NCBI GenBank assembly: GCA_015179125.1
Contig: WHVA01000173.1
Span: forward strand, 62,001-126,000
Length of the DNA stretch: 64,000 bases
Direction: 5' to 3'
DNA from: Gautieria morchelliformis
Lineage: Eukaryota > Basidiomycota > Agaricomycetes > Gomphales > Gomphaceae
The number at the start of each line of letters is the position of its first letter. Positions within the stretch are counted from its first letter, which is position 1. The notes under the pieces were generated by a model that ran no database searches, had not been told where the DNA came from, and saw only the letters and a program-made list of their open reading frames with translations. Made by a program: the position numbers and the translations under genes. Positions 1 through 11,204 of this stretch are shown here, one piece after another.

Positions 1-1244
1 GTTGGTGCCTCCCCTCAGCCAACAGATCTAACTGAATAAAGTGCTCGTGTCTTCATCAGGTACTGGATTGGGGAGACGGCTAGAGTGGTAGAGTGGGGGC
101 AAAAGAAAGAAAGTAGATCTATCACTGGAGGAATATAAGGATTTTCTGGTCTGAAAAACTGTTCAAAAAAGTGTAAAGATATTCCAATTTTTTTTAGTGT
201 TTTTAATGTAAAAAAACTTTGACAAAATTTTGTGTTTTTGTTAGAATTTGTTGAGCAAGAAAATTGTAAAAAAAATTAAAGTTTTTGGCAGGGTTTTTTA
301 TGTGTTTTTATAAGTTTCTTTGTGAAAACACAAAGAAACACATAAAAAACCCTGAAAAAAAACTTTGAATTTTTTTACAATTTTCTTGCTCAACAAATTC
401 TAACAATAACTCAAAATTTTATCACAGTTTTTTCAACTGTTTTTCAGACAAGAAAACTTTTATATGCCTGCGGTGTATGGCATCACAAATGCTATGTGAG
501 GACATCAGAACTCATGGAATGTGAGTAGAATACCATGTCAAAGATACTTGACAGTCCTTTGGAAGGGACACAGAGATTGAGAAGATATGCAGGTGTATTA
601 ACACATATGTATTTAAGGGTGTCAATGACATACACGTGTATGAAATGTACTATCTAAGGGAGTATCCCTTTTAAAATTCTTCAAGTTCTAACTCACCAGA
701 GTGTTTCATAATCTATTCAGCTCTTAAAAGATGCTTTGTTTCACAATGTACAAATAAGTTTTAAAATTTCCAAAAGTTTTAAAATCTAAATTATGTTTAG
801 AATAGATTTCAAGTATTTAAATGATCTTAAGGAGATATTAGAGTTTTATACTTCTTATAGTTTCCAAGCAACCTCCTTGCACTCATATCACATACACTTG
901 AATCAGCCTAGAAGTTGATTTTGAGTCATACTCACTATCTTGAACAGCCTCAAATCTTGTGCACTAATTAGAAATTAGTTACTGATTTTGTTATCTGTTT
1001 TTACAGATTTATGAGTCCTACAGGCAATTAATTACAACCATTTGACCATCATCTCCATCATTGAGCTGAATACTCGGATTGATGTTGGTCACACATCATT
1101 GATTAGATATTCAACAATAACTGCTGGACTATCTTATCGTATCTAGGCACCCAGGATCATCAAACTCATTGGAAGGATATTTTTAATATTTTGAGTGTCC
1201 TTCCTTTGTTTATCAATAAAACAGATAAAAACACAGATATTACA
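1..1244 (+). repeat. LTR of Gypsy family A, cut by window edge
   Basis: This stretch aligns with 50070-50840 over most of its length, sharing the AGCCAACAGATCTAAC box, the GACAGTCCTTTGGAAGG box and the ATAAAACAGATAAAAACACA end. The element probably ends with ATTACA at 1244. A zinc-knuckle Gag segment follows directly. Its left end lies outside the window and a foldback element interrupts it at 130-468, so the full length and target duplication cannot be seen. It is an old copy that differs at many positions from the one at 50 kb. Confidence 0.6.
130..468. mobile_element. Foldback (hairpin) element
   Basis: The two arms (about 130-315 and 317-468) are inverted copies: TCTGAAAAACTGTTCAAAAA on the left matches the reverse complement of TTTTTCAACTGTTTTTCAGA on the right, and the arms meet at a short loop near 312-322. 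The sequence is AT-rich and codes for nothing. It is absent from the homologous LTR at 50 kb, so it inserted there. A 5-bp ATCAC occurs at both borders (121-125 and about 475-479) and may be the target duplication. It resembles a MITE or foldback element of unknown superfamily. Confidence 0.75.
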
Positions 1245-3685
1245 AGACAGTCACCCCGATGTTCAATGCTGAGGCCCTGCTTTGGGTTCCCAAGCAAGCC
1301 ACGGCCCCAGTGCCTCCAAAGGATGGCCTGGCCCCCATGGACGTGGACTGCACACTCCACAGTGGCCACCCCTCAGTGACCTGCTACTGGTGCTGCAAAC
1401 CCAGACACTATGCTTGGGAATGCCCCTAGGCCTTCAATGTCTGGACCATGACCCTCACAGAGAAGCTGAAAATGATCCCTGAGCTCCTGGCCCTGGTCAA
1501 TGTAAGCTAAGCAAATCCCGAGACAGGAGAGTTTGATGGCTGGTGCGATGGTTCAACGACACGGACGGGAGCATTGGAGGGTCATGCGGTGGGTCCTAGA
1601 GAGACTGTGGGAGTACAAGCAGTTACTCAAACTGGAGAAGTGTGAGTTTGAGAGAACCCAAATTGAATACCTTGGACTTATTCTCTCGGAAGGAGCAGTG
1701 GAGATGGACCTGGTAAAGGTAAAAGGTGTCTCGGAGTGGCCAACACTTTGAAGCCGGCATGAAGTACAATCCTTTGTTGGCTTGGTGAATGTCTATCAGC
1801 AGTTCATACAGGACTACTCCCACCTGTCAAGATTGGTTTTCAGGCATTAATATTGTGTATTAGTGAACACAGCAAATGCCTGAATAACTTGTGCAAATAA
1901 GTGTGCCATTCAGCGAATAAGGTGAACCAATAAATGTTCAGAAGATAAGAGGGCTGCCCGAATGGAGCTCACCCTATCTACAGTCGTAGTGAAATAGCCC
2001 GTGGAACTTGACGATGTAACATGCAAGGTGTCACGGAAAGGTTGTTTAAGTAGCAACAATCCTTTCGCCAGCGAAGGTGCTCCTTTGGAGCCCTTCACCA
2101 ACAGCACAGATAATAGTTCGAAGGCTAAGGTAATGAAGGTAAAGTATGAAAACTCACCAGTGGTGCTTAAGTCTTCCTCTGGTTGAAGATAGCAATCTTC
2201 AGGAGAGGGCTCAAGACGATAGTCACAGTGAGGTCAAGTTTTGCACAAGATGGACGTATGATGATTGAACTGGAGAATATACATGTGAATGTAAACTACT
2301 TATACCGAATGCTCATATGATATCAGCGAATAGGAAAGAGGCTGTCATGAGTCAGGGTTGGGTAGGGGTGCACAGTCAGGATACAGAATAGATGAAACAT
2401 GTATACAATAGAAAGAGGGAGGAGTGCAAATGTGAAATGACGGGGACAAAAGAGGACAAAGGCACCTATGTACGAAAACATGCCTCGCAACCTGCATATA
2501 TGTTACCCTGCACGGACTCTTCATCTGCTGGGCTGATCCCACAGGATCTATGGTTAGGGCGTCCCATGGATGCATCCTGGCCATATGAACACCTAAAGGG
2601 GTTGGGTCGGGAAGATTATGGGGCCAGTGATGAACCATCACACTGGGTAGAGAATGTCGATCATGTTTGATGGTGTGCCTGCTGGTGAATGATGCGAGCA
2701 GTGAATGGTCGTTTGGTGAATGTGGTGAAGGGGTGAATGGAGTGATCATAGAGGAGGTGTTGTCGGAGGGTAGGGCGAAGCTGAACACGGAGGAGGAGTT
2801 GTGGAAGGGAAAACAGGGGTAGCTGGGTGCAAGAAATCTTTGAGTCGTGACAATCCGGCCATAGGAACATCTAAAGGGGGTTGAGCCGAGGAGGTGATAG
2901 GACCAGTGATGAACCATCAAGCCGGGTAAAGGACGTCGATTGTGCTTTGATGGTGTGGCTATGGCGAATGACGCGAGTAGTGAAAATCGTTCGGCGAACT
3001 CGGCGAAGGGCGATCGGAGCGAACATAGAGGTGGAGTGATGAAGCAGAGGACAGAGCTACTGGGTATAGGAAATAAACGTGTCATGACACCACCATGCTC
3101 AGCCCCTCTTCAACCTGACCAAGAAGGATATCCTGTAGGTTTGGGTCGAGCCCAAGCAAGCTGCCTTTGACAAGCTCAAGCAGCTGATCACCTCAGCCCC
3201 TATCTTAATATTCCTTTATGACCTCCAACCTTCCTGAGTAGTGTAAGGGAGTTACACTCCCTGCATGGTGATTTCAGAGTCAGCAATGTCCACAAACACC
3301 TACAGATCATCAGCTGAGTGCCACCACCCTTTTACCATGCCTTTCCCATTGTTCTATTTTACTATAAAGCCTTGTAAATAGTTTACAAGGAATTAGACAG
3401 AGTTTTCCCCTCCCTCTCATTAGGTCTTGTGTCTGCACCAGCGGCACAAAGCTTTCTTACAGTAGAAGCAGATGCATCTGACACGGCTACCAGGGCTGTC
3501 CTGTCCTAGCAGTCCCCAGAGGATAAGAAGTGGCACCCGATTGCCTACTTCTCTAAGAGCCTGAGCCCTGTCAAGTGGAATTATAAGATACATGACAAGG
3601 AGATGTTATCAATCATCTAAGCCTTGGAGGAGTGGTGGCATTTCCTGGAAGGGGCTCATTGTAAATGAGTGATCTCAGGACTTTA
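1245..3685 (+). mobile_element. Gypsy family A body, broken (Gag knuckle, RT, RNase H)
   Basis: An old Ty3/Gypsy fossil with many breaks. A CCHC-type knuckle (CYWC...HYAWECP) is translated from about 1380-1430. The C-terminal part of reverse transcriptase (YLGLILSEGAVE, VKGVSEWPT) lies at 1560-1824, resumes after a solo LTR at 3095-3240, and RNase H (FLTVEADASD, YFSKSLSPV, ALEEWWHFLEG) runs at about 3440-3680. The same protein family occurs at 50841-52690 and, on the minus strand, at 4330-7150. The right end is cut by a reversed chromovirus LTR at 3686. Much of the pol region between Gag and RT is missing. Confidence 0.7.
1825..3089 (+). repeat. Solo LTR, family LTR-1
   Basis: The element starts TGTCAAGATTGG and ends GTGTCATGACA, so it has TGTCA/TGACA termini. 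A perfect 5-bp duplication, CCACC, flanks it at 1820-1824 and 3090-3094. Without the insert and one CCACC, the flanks read through in line with the intact sister copy at 51760-51820, which proves that it is an insertion. No internal region remains, so it is a solo LTR of 1265 bp. Other copies lie at 8941-10213 (minus), 41846-42525 plus about 48040-48347, and a remnant at about 28540-28622. Confidence 0.9.
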
Positions 3686-4330
3686 TGTATCACAAGGGTA
3701 GACAGAACTCAACCAAAGAGTGGTATTCTGGATGCTACATAGTGACAGTTACAAGGTAAGGTTAATATGGGGAACTGCCATGTGGTTCCCATACAAGAAC
3801 TATACAGTGGGTCCTTGCAGACCCACTGGTATTAACTAATGATAGCAGTGGCCTGCATTCCCTTAAGGGCAATGTGGATAAATAGGGGTATTTACACCCT
3901 CCCCCTCTATGAATGACTCAGGGATCATTCATAAAGATTCCTGATGAGGTCATCGGTTTCTGCATCTAACATGTCAATGTCATCGTAAGGGGCCGGTGGA
4001 TCTCAAGGGTCAACCAGCAGCACCACCTCTGTGGAAACGGAGGTGCCTATACAGGATGTTAGTCCCAGCTCATCAATGGGGGCATCGAATGGGGAGTCAA
4101 TGCCCATCTGCTGGCAGAAGCAGCAATAGGGTCAGCTGCTGGTGAAGGGCCTCATGTATCAGCCAGCTCCTGGTCCAGCTGTGCCTGGGTGGCCTGTGAG
4201 GCCACTGCAGATCTCTGCTGTGATCCTGCATCTATCTGCGCAGGGGAGTTGAACACAATGCCTGTCAGGTGAGATTGTATGAAACCTGTAAGGGCAACCC
4301 TAGCTAGCTGTGTAGATCACACTACCACAC
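3686..4330 (-). mobile_element. Reversed 3' end of a chromovirus (LTR plus 3' frame)
   Basis: Positions 3686-3896 are the reverse complement of the chromovirus LTR at 47837-48025 (TGTATCACAAGG...TATTTACA). They are followed, on the minus strand, by the polypurine tract (3897-3912 region) and by the end of the extra 3' reading frame. Its C-terminal PPAPYDDIDML...NLYE resembles APYDDDIIVL...DDLYE at the same place in the 42.5-48 kb element. It is a truncated, diverged fossil; the inner boundary is uncertain within about 50 bp. Confidence 0.75.
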
Positions 4331-4332
4331 AA

Positions 4333-4415
4333 CTGACAAGGGGAAATCTGAAATATACACATAAATAACAGAATATACAAGAGAGGGGATTCTCACCTGA
4401 CAAGGGGAAGTCTGA
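4333..4415 (-). repeat. Short direct repeat pair enclosing an intron-like spacer
   Basis: CTGACAAGGGGAAATCTGA (4333-4351) recurs as CTGACAAGGGGAAGTCTGA (4397-4415). Read on the minus strand, the spacer opens with GTGAG directly after CAG and closes with another CAG, giving a 64-nt unit of mushroom-intron size. The same layout, with different repeat sequence, occurs at 49130-49209. Confidence 0.5.
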
Positions 4416-5586
4416 AGAGAAAAGTCTAGGGACCCCCAATGCCAGCGAGCATTATACAATGCTAGTCCACAGTCAGGGCCAATGCCCAGCTCCATCAACC
4501 CTGCATCCCCCTGGTCTCCCCAGCCCTTGACTGACCCTGGATGTCAGCTACTACATGAGTTGCTTGACTTCCAACACTGTTCCAAATGCAGAAGTCAGAA
4601 AATGGAGTGGAACTGGTAAAGAAAACAGAGCTGGTGGATGTGCTTTCAGGAGTGGGAATGTTTTCAGAAGCGGAATTGGAAATGGATGTGGAACTCAGGG
4701 TCATGTCAGAAATGGTCAGGATGGTGTTGGAACTGGAAAACAGGGTGTCCCCCATCCTCACCCACTAGCATGCTGCATCCTCGAAGCACAGGACATGAGG
4801 GATTAAAAGGCCAGCAAACAGATCCAATGAGGGGCACTGGGGTGTGTCCTATAGAACTCATAGAGTTTGTCTGGAGCAGAGACATCTTGCTCCAGGACAC
4901 ATGAATTCTCTTCATACCCATCTCCTTCCCATTTCATGAGGAACTGGAGTCAACCTCTCATGACCCAGCTGTCCAGGATCTGCTCCACCACATAATGCTC
5001 TTCCCCATCTATGATTTCTGGCAGAGGTGGCGGAGGAGCCTTCTGACCCAGAATAGGATCCTCCAGGGCCGGAAGCAACTTCACCAGGTTGAAGATGGGG
5101 TGGATGTGGGACATGGACATTGGAAGTCAGGGACAGTATGCACTCCATCCACCCCTCTGCATCACCATGAAGGGGGCAAGGTAGCAGTGGGAAAGTTTCT
5201 GCAAGGAGTGCATGGTGCAGATCTCACTTGCATCCAAATATATCTTGTCTCCAACTTGGTACTCTGGTGCTGGAACTTAATGTTGGTTGTAGTAGTTTGC
5301 CATGTCATCCTTGGCCTTTGCACAGGCAGATTCGGGTTCTGAAAGGGTCAAGTCCATGCAGTCTTGGAACTCATTGACTGTCTCAAGCCAGGACTACACC
5401 TTTTGTGGCTCAAAACCCATCCACAGGTGTTGTCCAGAGTCAAGCATGAAGGAGGTTTGCTGTATGGAAGAATGCACATGGTTGTTGTACTGGAATTCCA
5501 CAAGTGGAAGTAACTCATCCCAGTCATCCTGCCTCTCATTCACAAAGAGGCAGAGATACTGCTCTAGCTCCTGGTTGACCTGTTCC

Positions 5587-6377
5587 TGTTGTAATTATAA
5601 GGCTACGGAATTATCCTCACTCGACCTGTTTCACAACTTCACACATATGTCTAACGACCCGTAACGCCTTCCATAACGACTTCACAACTATTTCAGTATC
5701 TCTCTCTACTCACCGTCTATATCCAAGCCCAACCCGAGTCGAGACGTGCACACACACCCATCCAAGTCCATTCCGAGTACCAGAACGCACGCATGTGCCT
5801 ACACGAGTCACCGAGTCCATTAGCGAGTCCGAGCCAAGCCTATATCCAAACCCTAGATCCATATCACGAGTCGAGCCAAGACAACAAGCGTAACTGACGA
5901 GCCGAGTACCAGGGTGGGTCGAGTCGATCCCACATCACGATCAGGGCGCACGAGACACATTCTCCAGCGCCTTCGAGCCACATACATTATTCCTATCCAG
6001 TCTCTTCTACCATCCCGCCTCATCCTTCGAGCCACCACATAAGGGTATTCCCTTCCGCCTCATGTCCAGGCCAGACTGAGTAAGCGATCCGCAGCACGGA
6101 TGTACGGTAGCGGCGGTATGTACGCACCTACCATATGCACAATTCCACTATCCCCGTCGCTCATCCCTATGTACCGAGATCCCTATCCGAGTTACTATAA
6201 GTAGTACGCAATGTATGACTGGAGAAACAACGAACACGAACCTTTCTGATTTTTTCCGTTTGACTTCGAGTTATTAGTCGAACTTTGAGTTATATTCACC
6301 TCTCGCGATCTATATCGAACTCGGCCTCGAGCAATAGGCCGCATCCTCAATCTATTCGAAAACTTACCATTCTGTCA
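5587..6377. repeat. Solo LTR, family LTR-2
   Basis: A 791-bp block starting TGTTGTAATTATAAGG and ending CCATTCTGTCA is flanked by a perfect 5-bp duplication, GTTCC (5582-5586 and 6378-6382). It splits the minus-strand Gypsy fossil exactly between two adjoining stretches of its pol. No coding capacity was seen. Orientation cannot be fixed from the ends alone; the TATA-like TATAAG at about 6195-6205 fits a promoter facing right. It is the only copy in the window. Confidence 0.8.
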
Positions 6378-7150
6378 GTTCCATCTGTCCATCACCCCGC
6401 AGATGGTATGCTGTGGTGGCTGCCAGCTTTATTCCGAACAGGCAGTAGAGCTTCCATGTCCTTCTCCCCATCCCAGAACTGCCTCTGGATGTCCCACAGC
6501 ATTTCCACTTCCACCCCGATTGCAGTTACTCCTTCAAGGGCATGGATTGCAAAGAGGCTTGGGCAGAGCAATGTCATGTCAGCATTGTCTCCACTTCCGC
6601 TTCCGTGCTCTGCGTGGTGGGATAGGGCATTGGGTTTGCCCATGGAGCGGCCATGGCAGTGATGGAGTGTGAAGTTGAACTAGGACAAGTGCAGGGACCA
6701 CCATGCTTGTCATTGGTTCAATTTCTTTGGTGTGCAGAAGTACTTGAGGTTTTTGTGGTCCATCCAGATCTTGAACTGGCATGGAGTACCCTCAAGGAAA
6801 TGCTGCCACTCCTCCAATGCTTGGATGTTCACCAAAAACTCCTTGTCGTGGATCTTGTAGTTTTGCTCCACAGGACTGAGGCTCTTGGAGAAGAAGGTGA
6901 TCAGATGCCACCTTCCGCCATCTTCCGACGACTGTTGTGACAAGCGCGCTCCAGTGGCCACGTTGGAAGAATCCACTTCAGCTCAATAAGGGCAAGAGTT
7001 GTCCAGAAAGATGAGGACCGGGGAAGAAGTGATCAGCTCCTTACAGAGACATACATGCCTCCAGGAAATGGTGATTGAGGTGTGGCTAGTCCAGTCGGGT
7101 GGGGATAGGGCAAGATGATATATATCAAGGGTGTCCAGCCCAGGTAGACA

Positions 7151-7574
7151 AACCTATTCTTGAAATTTGATTACTCCTCTACTGCATCCTTTACTAACCA
7201 GAGAGCTTCTCGAGCTCCATGAGGGCATCAGGTTGGGAGATGTTATGAGCAATGAGAATCAAGTTGCAGGCCGCTTGCCTTAAAATTGTTTGCGTTGAAC
7301 TAGAGGTTGCCACTGCAGGGCCACCGGTAGACTCTTTGCTTGGATTGGAATGTACATGTAAAATCGGCATTGCCTCAGTTGATGCTCGCATAGAAGAATT
7401 TATTTGGCTAAATCTGAGTTGCATGCGGGTGAAGAGCAAACACCGGCACAATACACAAGGTACCTCGGGAAAAATATCGGAATTTCCATTTGTTGGGCCG
7501 GTGCCCTTGATGAGCTATGAAATTAAGTTAAGGATCATACAAGCCTGGTGGTCTTGGCTATATAGTCTGGCTCA
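7151..7574. other. Intergenic, no gene recognised
   Basis: This lies between the Gypsy fossil and the 3' end of the F-box gene. It contains only short open stretches on both strands (85-125 codons) with no recognisable domain. It probably holds the F-box gene's 3' untranslated region. Confidence 0.4.
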
Positions 7575-8940
7575 TCAGCTCGTGTGGTGGGATGGATGCA
7601 TGACAAACGTAGATGATGGTTGTAAATAGGCGATCTCAACACACCAAACATTCACTGAAACACCACGCTCTAGTAACAACGGATGTGCAGCAACCATACT
7701 CTGAGCAATCTCATCAAACTGGACTTTGTCACCCTCGTCACATTTGACTTTCTCGACCCAAAACTTGATGTCCAGCGTCCGTAGTAGTTGAAACTTGAAC
7801 TGGTTTTGAGCAAGCAAGCAGTCAACTTGCTTCCAAACTGAGCAGTCCCTGGGCTCAAACGTATCACCATCAATTATCACATCGAAAAGGATGTGTTCTA
7901 ATTGGTTGGAAGTGGCAATATTAGGCAGGAAACGTAGAAGCCAGGCCAAGTTCCTGCTCAATACCAAATCGATGTGGATCACATGTAAGAGTTTGATATT
8001 CGAATTGAACTCCAGATTAATGTCGAAACCTGTCCCTAGAGACCCTGAGTCTCTCAAGTGAGGAACTCAAATTCAGAATAGGTGGTCACTCACTCCCACT
8101 CCAAGCTTCATCTGGCATGTAAAATTGGAGATGTTGGAGTGAGCTGCCAATGGGGTGGAGCAGCCGGTTGAGAGCATCTCCATTCCGGTTAAAAGCATCT
8201 CCACCAGGGTCTTCAAGATCATCAATAAGCAAACTCTGGATGTGTGAGACCTCCAAAGGTGATCGAGGCTCAAGAAGGCAGTCAACGCATGTGTGAAAAT
8301 TGCTCTGCGGCGCATATAAATGCAGAAGATCAAGGTGTCTCCGTTCACGCAAATTGAGCCTTGTTTCACCTTCATGTTCGCCTTGATCTTCTTGGTCTTC
8401 TTGTGGCCAGAACTCTTGAAACTGCCCCGACGGAGAAAAGCTGAACCCTAACGAGAGTGTTGTTACGCCTTCAGCATGACGTAGAAGGTTCACGAAGTCG
8501 TCCATACTGCCAAATTGAACGCCATGGAGTTTTACGAAGCTAATTGAGGATAGCAGGAATAACCGGCGAAACGATTCCCTGAGATCTACTGTTAATTTAT
8601 GCCAAACCAGTTCACAAAGAGTGAGTCTCTGCAGCTCGCTGAGCTCGCCTAAAATCACAGAGAGTGTTTGACATGTTGCATGGAATGTGTCACCTACAGG
8701 CATGTGCACCTCCAACTCTCGGATGTATTTGGCAAGATGCGGAGAACTGAGTAAAGCTTGACCCAGTCGTTTGCTGTGGCCACCATCTTTGCCGAAAGTG
8801 ATCCGTCGAAAGAGATTGCGCTGGCTTGAGGGAAGCCATGAATGGCAGACCTGTGAACACGTGAGTAGAGCCTTGTGTCCATCATCCTCGCAGAGATTAT
8901 CAAGGATGGCATCGACCATCTCTTGAGGTAGCCTACAGTG
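7575..8940 (-). CDS. F-box protein, 5' end displaced by an LTR
   Basis: Predicted substrate-recognition subunit of an SCF ubiquitin ligase. The F-box lies at the N-terminus: LPQEMVDAILDNL...LLTCSQVCHSWLP...LFRRI, the Pro and Trp positions being typical. The rest is a leucine-rich region as in many mushroom F-box proteins (LSELQRLTLCELVW, HLDLLHLYAPQ, LLRTLDIKFWV). I predict one 49-nt intron at 8045-8093 (GTGAGT...CTCAG, minus strand). Joining 8940-8094 to 8044-7575 keeps the frame to the stop at 7575. A 1.27 kb solo LTR sits at 8941-10213 after codon 3. Before that insertion the gene began ATGGACCACTGTAGG (M-D-H-C-R), whose first bases are now at 10224-10214, giving 440 residues. The present open frame begins with an ATG inside the LTR (8994), replacing MDH with about 17 LTR-encoded residues. 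The gene may still be expressed from the LTR, or be dead. Confidence 0.75.
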
Positions 8941-10213
8941 TGTCATGACGCGTCTATTTCTCATATTTGGGTGTTTTGTCTTACCATTTGTCACCCCATC
9001 TTCATGTTTGTTCCGATCGCCATTGTCATGTTCGGCAACCGATCCTCGCTGTTCACGACAATGACCATGGTTATGCCGTCAACAAGCGATCGACGTCGTC
9101 AGACTAACTTAGCAGTCATTGTTGGGCCTACCACCTCCTCTGCTCGACCCTCTTCGATGGTGTTCTGACAATTGGATTGCCATGACCTATGGATTTCCTG
9201 CACCTTGTTACCCCCATTTCCTCATTCGCTACTCCTCCTCCGTGTTCGCTCGGCTTCACCCCTCCCTTTGACCACACCTCCTCTATGTTCTCCCTGTTCA
9301 CCCTTTGCCGCATTTCGCCGAACCGCTATTCGCTGCTCGCACATTTCGCCAACAAAGGCACGCCATCAAATACGATCGGTACCATTTACCCGGCGTGATT
9401 ATTCATCACTAACCCCATCATCTTCTTAAATCCAACCCCTTTGGGTTTTCGTATGGCCAAAGTATGTTCGCGGAGCGTTCCCTCAGAGGATCGTGTGGGA
9501 TCGACCCAGTGGACGAAGAGTCCGTGCAGGGTGACATGTATGCGGGCCCCAAGACATGGTTTCGTACATAAGTACCTTCGCCACCTTTACTCTCCGTCGT
9601 TTCATAGTTGCACCCCTCTCTCACTCTATTGTATGTTTATTCCATCTCCTTAGTATCATGACTGCGCACCCCTATCCAACCCTGACTTGTGATGGCCTCT
9701 TTCCTATTCGATGATACCATATGAGCATTCGATATAAGTAGTTTACATTCACATGTATATTCCCCAGTTCAATTATCATACGTCGTCCATCTTGTGCAAA
9801 CTTGACTTCGTTGTGATCATCGTCTTGAGCCCCTCCTTGAAGATTTCTATCTTCGACCAGCCAAGGACTTAGGCATCACTGGTGAGTTCTCATACTTCAT
9901 CTTCGTTACCTTAGCCTTCGAACTACTTTCTGCGCTGTTGGCAAAGGGCTCCTAAGGAGCACCTTCGCCAGCGAAGGGACCGTCGAAACTTAGACGGCCC
10001 TTCCGCAATATCTTGCACGTTGCGTCGTCAAGTACTGCGAGCTGTTTCGCTACGACTGTAGACAGGGCGAGCCCCGTTCGGGCAATGCCTTTGTTTCGTG
10101 AACATTCATCGGTTCACTTATTTGCCAAACGGCATACTTATTCGCACAAGTTATTCGGGCATTCGTTGTGTTCACTAATACACGATATTAACGCCTAAAA
10201 ACCAATCTTGACA
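8941..10213 (-). repeat. Solo LTR, family LTR-1, in F-box gene start
   Basis: This is the reverse complement of the LTR-1 family: on the minus strand it starts TGTCAAGATTGG (10213) and ends CGTCATGACA (8941). The 5-bp duplication CAGTG flanks it at 8936-8940 and 10214-10218. It is 1273 bp long and has no internal region. Its transcriptional sense is the same as that of the F-box gene, so LTR-driven transcripts would run into that gene. Confidence 0.9.
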
Positions 10214-10722
10214 CAGTGGTCCATGGGGTGCAGACTGGAGCGTATACTGACAATGTAGAAGAATTACTTCCTGCAACTGGGGCTTGGTGCCGTCAAATGA
10301 CACGTCGAGGTGATGGCTGCAGAACTGCTTCGCGTGACAGACCGATCAGTTTCAAGCAAATCGAAACTGAGACCTGCCACGTGAACTCACCGCGCCAAAC
10401 GATGTCTTGTCTTTGTCGACTTCTTAAAGCCCTGGCACAGTGCTTATCCTCTGTGGCAGTATTAATGCCCTTAGGATTTTTGGTAGCGTTTGTTATGTAA
10501 TTGCGGTTTATGTAAATCTCACGCAGCTAATCAATGAGAGTCCTGCCAGCATGCGCTGACCATCTCATCTCGCCTTTGTGAACCGTCCGCGGTTGGCTAG
10601 GCATCAGCTTGACAGCCCCAGGGCGGGCCGCAGAGCGACCCACAATGTTAGTAATACTTGTCTCACCACCCCCTGACTGTCTCAACTTGTATAAGTAAGA
10701 CGAAACTCCTTGCATTTACCAA
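10214..10722 (-). promoter_or_regulatory. Original F-box start codon and upstream region
   Basis: The minus-strand bases 10224-10214 carry the original start (ATG GAC CAC TG). The 500 bp upstream should hold the native promoter, now 1.27 kb away from the coding region. No clear TATA or other box was identified. Open stretches here are short and have no domain. Confidence 0.45.
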
Positions 10723-10984
10723 GTGTTTCTTTCCACCGACAGCACATTAGTCTATAAAAACTGCCTATCGACACCAATCGTACCTCAACGACCGAAAACA
10801 TCGAAAAATGACCCATATACTATATCATCCCTCATCTCCGAAGCTCCAATCCAAACCCACAACTTTGAATCCAACCTCGCACAGAAATGTAACGAAGAAC
10901 TCGGGAGGTTCAAAGGCACACCTACCGACAAAGTCAGCCGTAGTCGAAATCTCTCGGCTTGTCGGACAATCCAAGGGATGCATC
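10723..10984 (+). mobile_element. 5' part of an RT-type element, split by Copia-1
   Basis: A TATA-like TCTATAAAA at about 10751 precedes open stretches with a low-complexity, Ser/Thr/Pro-rich start. I take this as the left part of the element that continues at 15753-16491, because Copia-1 begins at 10985. The assignment rests on position rather than on a recognised domain. Confidence 0.3.
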
Positions 10985-11204
10985 TGTTAGGAAATGAGCG
11001 TCGAGTAGTTCGGCGTAGTCCGAAGCTTAACTAGGAAATGGTTCGTGCTCGATTCTTACTCATTCTGAGACACGCATATAAGTATGCACGAATGTATAGT
11101 AGCATAGTCTTCCCAGTGTCTTTCGCTGCCACTGGGAAGTAAGTACATAGTTTGTGTAACGAGTATCAAAGCTAACTATAGCTTGTAGTTTACAACTGTC
11201 TTTA
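10985..11204 (+). repeat. Copia-1 5' LTR
   Basis: 220 bp, TGTTAGGAAATGAG...CTGTCTTTA. It contains a TATA-like ATATAAG (about 11085) and a short stem formed by CCCAGTG...CACTGGG (about 11117-11137). The partner copy is at 15533-15752. Confidence 0.85.

Larger units (their letters stand above)
4330..7150 (-). mobile_element. Gypsy family A relative on minus strand, broken
   Basis: On the minus strand, from high to low coordinates, come RNase H (FFSKSLSPVEQNYKIHDKEF, about 6976-6740), a linker, the end of integrase (EQVNQELEQYL...QDDWDELLPLVE, about 5586-5300) and a chromodomain-like tail (about 5130-4800). Most of integrase is absent. A solo LTR of another family splits it at 5587-6377. There are many breaks and it is clearly ancient. 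A direct repeat pair near its lower end (4333-4415) is listed separately. Confidence 0.65.

Noticed and set aside
8086-8994. A 302-residue F-box protein exactly as the open frame stands
   Set aside because: The first ~17 residues come from the LTR and the last few from reading into an intron (8045-8093). The true gene continues to 7575 in a second exon.
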